Source of the DNA: Comamonas odontotermitis
Lineage (GTDB): Bacteria > Pseudomonadota > Gammaproteobacteria > Burkholderiales > Burkholderiaceae_C
Assembly: GCF_014207855.1 (NCBI RefSeq)
Contig: NZ_JACHKZ010000032.1
Coordinates: forward strand, 1 to 40,642
Length of the DNA: 40,642 nucleotides
Direction: 5' to 3'
Positions 40,550 through 40,642 of this stretch are shown here, in pieces (positions within the stretch are counted from its first letter, which is position 1; every line of letters begins with the position of its first letter). Both the position numbers and the translations under genes were made by a program. The notes beneath the pieces were generated by a model. That model worked only from the letters and a program-made list of their open reading frames with translations. It did no database searches and was not told the DNA's origin.

Positions 40550-40642
40550 GGCTTTGTTGCACAAATCCGGGCCGCAGCGGTAGTAGGCTCGGATGATGAG
40601 TGAGACGAACTGGGGTCGGCGCAAGTACCGCACCACAAACTG
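40550..40642 (+). mobile_element. Left end of an IS5-family (IS903-like) insertion sequence within vgrG
   Basis: The element starts with GGCTTTGTTGCACAAATC (40550-40567), an IS903-type terminal inverted repeat differing by one base from the rc of positions 78-95. A transposase start codon follows at 40593. Both IS ends in the window have the same orientation. The target-site duplicate (9 bp expected, aattcagag at 40541-40549) cannot be confirmed because the far end is outside. Confidence 0.85.
40593..40642 (+). CDS. IS5-family (IS903-like) transposase, N-terminal fragment
   Basis: The frame from the ATG at 40593 (or 40596) reads MMSETNWGRRKYRTTN and runs off the window. RRKYRTTNW-type openings are characteristic of the IS903 group of IS5-family DDE transposases. 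The start lies 43 bases inside the element end, as expected. Too short to check the catalytic DDE residues. Confidence 0.8.
   Translation, partial: MMSETNWGRRKYRTTN

Noticed and set aside
1..40642. A composite transposon bounded by two IS copies
   Set aside because: The 40 kb between carries mostly housekeeping sulfur and tRNA-modification genes with native composition. Broken contig ends in a repeated IS explain the ends better.

Overview
The window is GC-rich, densely coded chromosomal DNA from a betaproteobacterium, most likely a Comamonadaceae member (Comamonas/Acidovorax/Delftia-like). The reasons are a near-identical BktB-type beta-ketothiolase, a cysI-DUF934-cysH-cysD-cysN order, CysB-type regulators, and an intergenic palindrome I associate with this family. 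No rRNA, tRNA or CRISPR array is visible. Both ends of the window run into IS5-family (IS903-like) insertion sequences.

Layout. Positions 1-1076: the right end of an IS, then AT-rich DNA with a small frameshifted gene and a second gene remnant. 1077-3909 (minus): methionine-type aminotransferase, CysB regulator, CbiX/SirB chelatase. 4211-10277 (plus): a complete tripartite RND efflux operon (adaptor, pump, outer-membrane factor). 10427-12505: ferredoxin-NADP reductase, an ABM-fold monooxygenase, a 7-copy heptamer repeat, and 7Fe ferredoxin fdxA. 12622-17882 (minus): the assimilatory sulfate reduction operon cysI-DUF934-cysH-cysD-cysN. 18089-22902: mnmC, a secreted M20 peptidase, an APH(6)-like kinase, yggX. 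23159-25218: periplasmic sulfate-binding protein followed by a second CysB-type regulator. 25313-29681: M48 lipoprotein protease, Arg-rich secreted protein, PepE, a small unknown protein, bktB, a VOC protein. 29699-38605: three SDR enzymes, EamA exporter with divergent LysR, RluA-type pseudouridine synthase, acyl-CoA ligase, two GNATs, a hotdog thioesterase. 38736-40178: DHA2-type MFS transporter. 40447-40549: the first 34 codons of a vgrG (type VI secretion spike) cut by the right-hand IS.

How it fits together. Sulfur assimilation is the main theme: sulfate capture (Sbp), activation (CysND), reduction to sulfite (CysH) and to sulfide (CysI), siroheme metallation (CbiX) and two CysB-family regulators lie within about 23 kb. 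No cysJ is present, while a ferredoxin and a ferredoxin-NADP reductase lie just beside the cys operon, so ferredoxin may feed CysI. A second theme is acyl-CoA metabolism (bktB, acyl-CoA ligase, thioesterase, SDRs).

The most notable unexplained structure is a dispersed imperfect palindrome, found at about nine intergenic places, whose stems show paired (compensatory) base changes. Other points of interest are a slippage-prone heptamer array, a CysH without iron-sulfur ligands, an SDR without the YxxxK catalytic pair, and the IS-broken vgrG.
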